The translations under genes and the position numbers were made by a program. The notes under the pieces were generated by a model. The model did no database searches. It was not told where the DNA came from and saw only the letters and a program-made list of their open reading frames with translations. From Streptomyces naganishii JCM 4654 (GTDB lineage Bacteria > Actinomycetota > Actinomycetes > Streptomycetales > Streptomycetaceae), in the NCBI RefSeq assembly GCF_014650575.1, contig NZ_BMVF01000009.1, positions 124,001 through 188,000 of the forward strand: a stretch of DNA of 64,000 nucleotides. The letters are read 5' to 3'. Shown here one piece after another: positions 59,062 through 64,000 of this stretch. The stretch's first letter is position 1. Every line of letters starts with the position of its first letter.

Positions 59062-59670
59062 TCACTGCACCGGGTACGCCGCCACACTCAGCCGCAGCGT
59101 GAAAAGCGGCGCGCTGTCGGGACCCCAGGTCACCGTCACGGCACCGGTGCGCGCGGCACGCACCGTGACCCGAGTGACGCCACTACCGTCGGTCACGGAC
59201 GAGGTCACCAGCGCCAGCATCGGGTTGCTGCTGCGCGGCGGCGGCCAGGCACCCCGTGCGCGTGGCTCCAGCACGACGGTCACCGTCGTACCGGAGCGCA
59301 CACACAGGTCCCGGACGGAGGCGCCCCCGGCGCTGTGGGTGATCGTGGCGGAGCCCGCCTGGCATTCCGACGACGCGGAGGCCGTGGCAGGGGGCGTGGC
59401 GGTGCCCCTCGGGGGCGACGACGGTGTCCGTCGAGGCGGCGCTGTCGCCGACGGTGACGCGGAGGGCGAGGCCGGATGACCCGCCGGCCCCGGACCGCTC
59501 GCCGACGGTGTGGCGCGCGGGTCGGCGGAAGGGCGCGGCGGCGTCGAGCCGGAGTGCGAGCCGCTGCCGCCGCTCCCGCAGGCGGTCAGGAGGCAGACGG
59601 CCGCGACGACGGCGGCCCCGAACCACGGCCACCGGGGCCCCGGCCCGCGTCTTCGCTGCTCCAGCGCCAC
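59062..59670 (-). CDS. Putative lipoprotein
   Basis: A 202-residue protein with an Arg-rich N-terminus, a hydrophobic segment (WFGAAVVAAVCLLTAC) and a lipobox ending LLTAC, then a Ser/Pro/Thr-rich low-complexity linker and a folded C-terminal domain of about 80 residues. Three cysteines (SSECQAGS, VRDLCVRSG and the lipidated one) are seen. The GTG at 59670 is preceded by GAGGAGG. Function unknown. Confidence 0.75.
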   Translation of the reverse strand: MALEQRRRGPGPRWPWFGAAVVAAVCLLTACGSGGSGSHSGSTPPRPSADPRATPSASGPGPAGHPASPSASPSATAPPRRTPSSPPRGTATPPATASASSECQAGSATITHSAGGASVRDLCVRSGTTVTVVLEPRARGAWPPPRSSNPMLALVTSSVTDGSGVTRVTVRAARTGAVTVTWGPDSAPLFTLRLSVAAYPVQ

Positions 59671-59777
59671 AACTGCCTCCTCACGTCGCCGCACGCCACT
59701 GTGACGTCCCGGCGCGGCACCCGGTTCCTGTGCCCGGCCTTCCTGTGCCCGTCGTTCCTGTTCCCGCACACAAGGAT

Positions 59778-59805
59778 GCCGCCCCGGCGCCATCGCCGGG
59801 GCGGC
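59778..59805. terminator. Terminator of the secreted protein gene at 59824
   Basis: GCCGCCCCGGCG-N4-CGCCGGGGCGGC is a perfect 12-bp stem with a 4-nt loop, 19 bp after the stop of the minus-strand gene. Confidence 0.8.
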
Positions 59806-59823
59806 ACCGCGTGCTTTCCCCGG

Positions 59824-61728
59824 TCAGTGCCGGACCGGCAGGGTCTTGGTGAGGTGCGGTGAGGCGACGGCCGCCGCGCCGTGGGTCGTGGAGCGTGCGC
59901 TGCCGCCGGTGACGGTGAGCGGGCCGGCGGTGTAGAGGGCCTCGTCGAAGGCCTGCCCGTTGCCCGGGGCCTTGCCGACGGCGAAGACGGAGACCGCCTT
60001 GCCGCTCACGACGGAGGTGGAGATGTAGTCGCCCACCATGCTGCCCTGGGTGGAGTCGGCGACCTGGGACAGGGACATGGGGCCGGCGACCGTGGCCGCG
60101 GCGCTCCAGGTGCTGCCGCCGTTGGCGGAGGAGATGTAGCCGACCTCCAACTGGCAGGTGGCGGCGGTGCAGTTGGCGTTCGGGTAGAAGTAGTAGTAGA
60201 GGCCGATCCTGGCGGTCGTCCCGGAGGTGGTGGGGTCGATGCCGATGCCGGGGATGAAGTGGTCGGCGCCGCTGGTGGTGGCGTCGATCGGGACCCGGGT
60301 CACGGCCGACCAGCTGGTGCCGTTGGCCGAGGTGGCGTACACGATGTCGTTGGCGGGGCAGCCGGAGCGGAAGCGGCAGTCCTGCCAGGCGACGTAGATC
60401 TTGCCGGATCCGTCGATCTCGGCCGAGGGCAGGCCCTCACCGTCGCGCAGGTTGCCGGCCACGCCGTGGCTGGAGACGTTGGCGATCAGCGTGCTGGAGG
60501 ACCAGCTGGAGCCGCCGTTGGTGGAGTTGAAGGCGCGTACGGCGCTGCCGTTGGCGGAGTAGGGGACCACGACCGTGCCGTTGGACTGGACCAGGGGCTG
60601 GCCGCCCAGACCGGTCGGGCCTCCGGACGGTGCCACCGGCGCCGACCAGGTCGCGCCGCCGTCGGTGGAGCGGCTCATCACCACCGCGTTGCCGGAGGAG
60701 GTGACGTCGACCTCGACGTAGCAGGTGCCGTAGTACGGGCTGGTGGCGGAGTTGTCGCAGACGATCCACTCCTTGTCGTAGCCCTGACCGTCGTTGCCGA
60801 CCGCCAGCACCGGGTTCTGCCACCTCGTGCCGTTCGTGGAGCGGCTGACGCTGACACCGGCGCCGTTGACGCTGGAGTCGATGACCAGCCCGGCGACCAT
60901 CCAGGTGCCGTGCCTTGCGTCGTAGGCCACGGCCGGGTCGGAGACGCGGGCCCAGCTGCCGCCCTGGTAGGTGGTGATGCCTGGCAGCATGCCGTGCTGC
61001 CAGGTGGTGCCGCCGTCGGTGGAGGTGTTCCAGCCGATGTCGGAGGCGCCGCCGTCGGTGAACCGGCCGACCTGCGAGGAGGCGACGATCGTGTTGCCGT
61101 ACGCGAAGGTGTCCGGTTCGAGCTCGGTGGCGTGCTGGCTGGAGGAGTTGGTGAACGGGTCCGTGCTGACCTGGGTCAGCCCGGGAGGCGGGGCGGCGGT
61201 GGTGAAGGCGATGTCGTCGTAGAGCGTGTAGGTGGCGTCGCCCGTGTAGTTGTCGTCGTGGCTGACCAGGGTGAGCCTGTAGCTGTGCCCGGCGGTCACC
61301 GGCGAGGTGACCTGCTTCCAGCCCTGGCCGTTGGTGCAGGTCCTGGCCAGGGCGGTCGTCGTGGTGCCGGTCGTGGTGTCGGCCAGGGTGGCCGTGGCCC
61401 AGTCGTAGGTCACCGTGTCCGGGCAGGTCACGTCGTACCAGAACGACAGCTGTGTGGCGCCGGTCGGCGCGGTGAAGGTCTGGGCGATCGAGGAGTCGCC
61501 GTTGGTGGGGGAGGTGCCGCCGACCCGGGCGGCGTAGGTGCCGCTGTGGGCGCCGGAGCTGACCACGGAGGTGGTCCCGGCGGAGGTCCAGCCGGTCGGG
61601 CTGCCGGACTCGAAGCCGCCGTTGGAGACGTCCGCCAGCGCGGGGTGGGAGGCGAGCAGCAGACCGCCTAATGACAGCAGGGCAGTTGTGGCGGTCGCCA
61701 CGGATCTACGGACAGCGGTACGCGACAT
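59824..61728 (-). CDS. Secreted sialidase-fold protein with N-terminal binding module
   Basis: A 634-residue exported protein. After a signal peptide (ending SHPALA) there is a beta-sandwich module of about 140 residues (from GGFESGSPTGWTS to DATYTLYDDIAF) that resembles a carbohydrate-binding domain, followed by an Asp-box propeller (NTSTDGGTTWQHG, SRSTDGGATWSAP, NSTNGGSSWSSS and SSANGGSTWSAAA). Almost the same module forms the C-terminus of the next gene. The ATG at 61728 begins the signal peptide. Confidence 0.85.
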   Translation of the reverse strand: MSRTAVRRSVATATTALLSLGGLLLASHPALADVSNGGFESGSPTGWTSAGTTSVVSSGAHSGTYAARVGGTSPTNGDSSIAQTFTAPTGATQLSFWYDVTCPDTVTYDWATATLADTTTGTTTTALARTCTNGQGWKQVTSPVTAGHSYRLTLVSHDDNYTGDATYTLYDDIAFTTAAPPPGLTQVSTDPFTNSSSQHATELEPDTFAYGNTIVASSQVGRFTDGGASDIGWNTSTDGGTTWQHGMLPGITTYQGGSWARVSDPAVAYDARHGTWMVAGLVIDSSVNGAGVSVSRSTNGTRWQNPVLAVGNDGQGYDKEWIVCDNSATSPYYGTCYVEVDVTSSGNAVVMSRSTDGGATWSAPVAPSGGPTGLGGQPLVQSNGTVVVPYSANGSAVRAFNSTNGGSSWSSSTLIANVSSHGVAGNLRDGEGLPSAEIDGSGKIYVAWQDCRFRSGCPANDIVYATSANGTSWSAVTRVPIDATTSGADHFIPGIGIDPTTSGTTARIGLYYYFYPNANCTAATCQLEVGYISSANGGSTWSAAATVAGPMSLSQVADSTQGSMVGDYISTSVVSGKAVSVFAVGKAPGNGQAFDEALYTAGPLTVTGGSARSTTHGAAAVASPHLTKTLPVRH

Positions 61729-61884
61729 GAGGAAACCCTTGTCGTCGATGGGGGGTGTACGCCCTCGAGCGAGAGCGTTCGGGGAGGGGCGGACCACCGG
61801 CGCAGGTCCGCCGGTTGGTCCCCCCGGGCACGTCGGGTCAGGAACCGGTCCCTGACCCGACGCCGGTCAGGGACTCGACGCCGG

Positions 61885-64000
61885 TCAGGACAGAGTCACG
61901 TCGTCGTAGCGGGTGTAGGTGGCGTCACCGGTCCAGTTGTCGTCATGGCTGATGAGCGTGAGGGTGTAGCTGTGCCCGGCCGTGACCGGGGCGGTCTTCT
62001 GGACCCAGCCGGAGGACGACACACAGGTCTTGGCGAGAACGGTGGTCGTGGTACCGGTCGTGTTGTCCTTGAGCGTGGCCGTCGCCCAGTCGTAGGTGAG
62101 CGTGTCCGGGCAGGTCACGTTGTAGTAGAAGCCGAGCGTGCTGCTCCCGGACGGCGCCGTGAACGTCTGGGCGACCGAGGAGTCGCCGTTGGTCGGCGAC
62201 GTGCTGCCCACCCGGGCCGCGTACGTACCGCTGTGCGCCCCGGAGTTGACCACGGACGTGCTCCCGGCCGAGGTCCAGCCGGACAGGCTGCCCGTCTCGA
62301 AGCCGCTGTTGGTGATCCCCCCGCCGCCGCTGCCGGAGGTGACCGTCAGGGTGTACGTCGCGGTGTGGGTGGCGGAGGTGCCCGTACCGGTCACGGTGAT
62401 GTCGTACGTGCCCGCCGGCGTCGACGACGACGTGGCCACGGTCAGCGTGGAGGAGCCGCCCGCGGTGACCGACGCCGGGTTGAAGCTCGCGGTCGCCCCG
62501 CTGGGCAGCCCGGACGCGGACAGGCTCACCGACTGCGCGGAGCCGGAGGTGACGGCGGTCGAGACCGTGGTGGTCGCCGACGAGCCGGCGGTGGCAGTGG
62601 ACGCGGCCGGGCTGACGCCGATCGAGAAGTCGTTGCTCGCGGTGGAGCCGCAGTTGGGCAGCGTGAACGAGGCGAGCCTGGTGTGCCAGTTGTAGTTGCC
62701 GTTGGAGGGGATGTACTCGTTCGTGTACCAGAAGGTGCAGTCGTCGCTCGGGTCCACGGACATCGAGGTGTAGTCGCCCCAGCGGCTGTAGCTGGTCTGG
62801 GAACCGCCACCGGTGACCGCGGTGACCTCACCCTGGGTCATGGTGCCGAGCGTGTCGCCGGCCAGGCGTCCGGTGTACCGGACGGACGGGTGCGCCGAGG
62901 AGGAGGACTGGGAGTAACCGAGGGCGATGTCGCCGGCCTTGTCCTCGGCGATCGAGCCCATCCACCGGTAGGTGGAGTCGGGGGCGTACGTCCCCTGCTG
63001 GTACACGGCCGGGTTGCCGCCGGACATCCGCAGTTCGTACCAGCGCACACCCACGGAAGTCCCCGCCGTCACCGCGTGGTTGACCACCAGCGACTCGTGG
63101 TCGCCGAAGTTGCGGTAGGCCAGGCGGAACATCAGCCGGTCCGAGAGCGAGTCGAGCTGCGTGCTGGTCCCGCTCTGCGGAACACAGGTCCCCGAACTGC
63201 CGCAGGCGGTCGTGTACGACGCCACGGTCAGCGTCGACGGGCCGCTGAAGGCCGAGTTGGAGGCCGTCGCCCAGTCGACGTGGAACTTCCAGTACGCCAG
63301 CGTCGTACTCGTCGTGCCCAGGCCCACCATCAGCTCCGGCTCCCCCGACGGCGGCGCGGTGGAGCCGTCCAGGTCCGCGCCGAGCAGTCCGCCGTAGGAG
63401 GACGAGGTGGTGAAGCACTGCTGGGCGGCGCCGGCGCCGGTGAGCATGGCCGACCGGTTCAGCGCGCACGCCTCGGCGTTCAGGAAGCTGCCGGAGGCGG
63501 TGAACATGTTGTACGTGATGTAGTACGCGTCCGGCCACACCGACAGCTTCGGGTAGTCGGGGAAGCCGGCGTACTGGAACGAGTAGCGGTACTAGCTGCC
63601 GGTGGCGTCCGCACCGGTGGAGACGGCCACGCACTCGTAGTACGGGCCGGAGGACGAGGAGACGTTGGCGAACTGCGTCACCACCCAGCGACCGGCGAGG
63701 GTGTCCCAGCGGACCACGGCGTCACCGTCGTTGGTGGACTGGCAGGAGCCGCCGAACCCGGACCACAGGGTGCTGGTGTCGGTCGGGGCGAGGACGGTGG
63801 CGCCGGTCTTGGAGTACACCGCGTAGGCGGTGTTCACCGTCTCGACGATCTGGCTGGAGCCGACGGCCGAGTTCGGGTCCGGCGGTACACCGGTGATGGA
63901 GTAGTTGCCGGCGCCGATGCCCTCGAAGTTCGTGCCCGTCGAGGGGGCGGAGGGTCCGCCGGGGCTGGACTGGACGACCGGGTCGGGGATGGGGGACGCG
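61885..64000 (-). pseudogene. Secreted propeller/Ig-like protein, interrupted by TAG and cut by the window edge
   Basis: The frame is open from the right edge of the window and continues to 61885, but a TAG at 63592-63594 interrupts it; coding sense and homology-like character continue in the same frame on both sides (ADATGS before, YRYSFQYAGFPDY after). The long part contains a propeller-like region, an Ig-like repeat (GVSPAASTATAGSSATTTVS) and a C-terminal binding module almost identical to that at the N-terminus of the neighbouring protein. A single-base change from TAC would explain the stop. It may be a recent pseudogene, a sequencing error or a readthrough case; the 5' end is outside the window. 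Confidence 0.75.

Overview
This window is chromosomal DNA from a high-GC actinomycete, almost certainly Streptomyces. The GC content is very high, GTG and TTG starts are frequent, many neighbouring genes overlap by 4 bp (ATGA/GTGA), and the gene set is typical: RNase Sa-type ribonuclease, ROK sugar kinase, SWIM-domain protein, DUF5994, an SCO5918-type protein and many secreted Asp-box proteins. No rRNA, tRNA, IS element, prophage or CRISPR array was recognised.

1-23 kb, core metabolism. Allantoinase and allantoicase sit behind an inverted-repeat operator. They are followed by an AIM24-family protein, a reductase-family protein, a secreted RNase Sa-like ribonuclease, a histidine kinase and its probable response regulator (separated by a minisatellite and a quinone-reductase-like gene), and a P450. 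A sugar module follows: Gfo/Idh/MocA dehydrogenase, GntR regulator, ABC importer with a single-domain ATPase, ROK kinase and a membrane protein. The same 10-bp palindrome lies before the regulator and before the importer. A SNF2 helicase and a SWIM-domain protein form a pair behind a probable DNA-damage (PafBC-type) promoter.

24-33 kb, ion homeostasis and cold adaptation. An Mrp/Mbh-like antiporter operon has only one large antiporter subunit. On the other strand lie a cold-shock protein, a DEAD-box RNA helicase, a CBS protein and a small conserved protein. The two cold genes share a leader motif, and the helicase ribosome-binding site is partly closed in a hairpin.

33-54 kb, metal, envelope, redox and translation stress. 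Contents are an ArsR regulator with a P1B-4 ATPase and ferredoxin; BlaI with an M56 peptidase; a PAP2 phosphatase and UppP carrying BlaI-like boxes at the same promoter position as blaI; ChrB with an MFS transporter; and a P-type ATPase fused to a hemerythrin domain. A five-gene electron-transfer operon follows (small anchored protein, ApbE, ferric-reductase-like cytochrome, NuoF-like protein, ferredoxin) with a two-component system upstream. Then come a secreted double rubrerythrin-like protein, a double universal stress protein behind a DevR-type box, a truncated S14 gene, a second-type IF-1, and a GNAT acetyltransferase preceded by a leader peptide, an RBS-covering stem and a WblC-like promoter.

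54-64 kb, secreted proteins. Four large exported Asp-box/beta-propeller proteins and a lipoprotein. The last gene runs off the right edge and is interrupted by an in-frame TAG.

The strongest candidates for undescribed biology are the proposed BlaI regulon for undecaprenyl-phosphate recycling, the ApbE operon whose small membrane protein ends in a flavinylation-like tail, the GNAT attenuator, the ATPase-hemerythrin fusion, and the cold-gene leaders.
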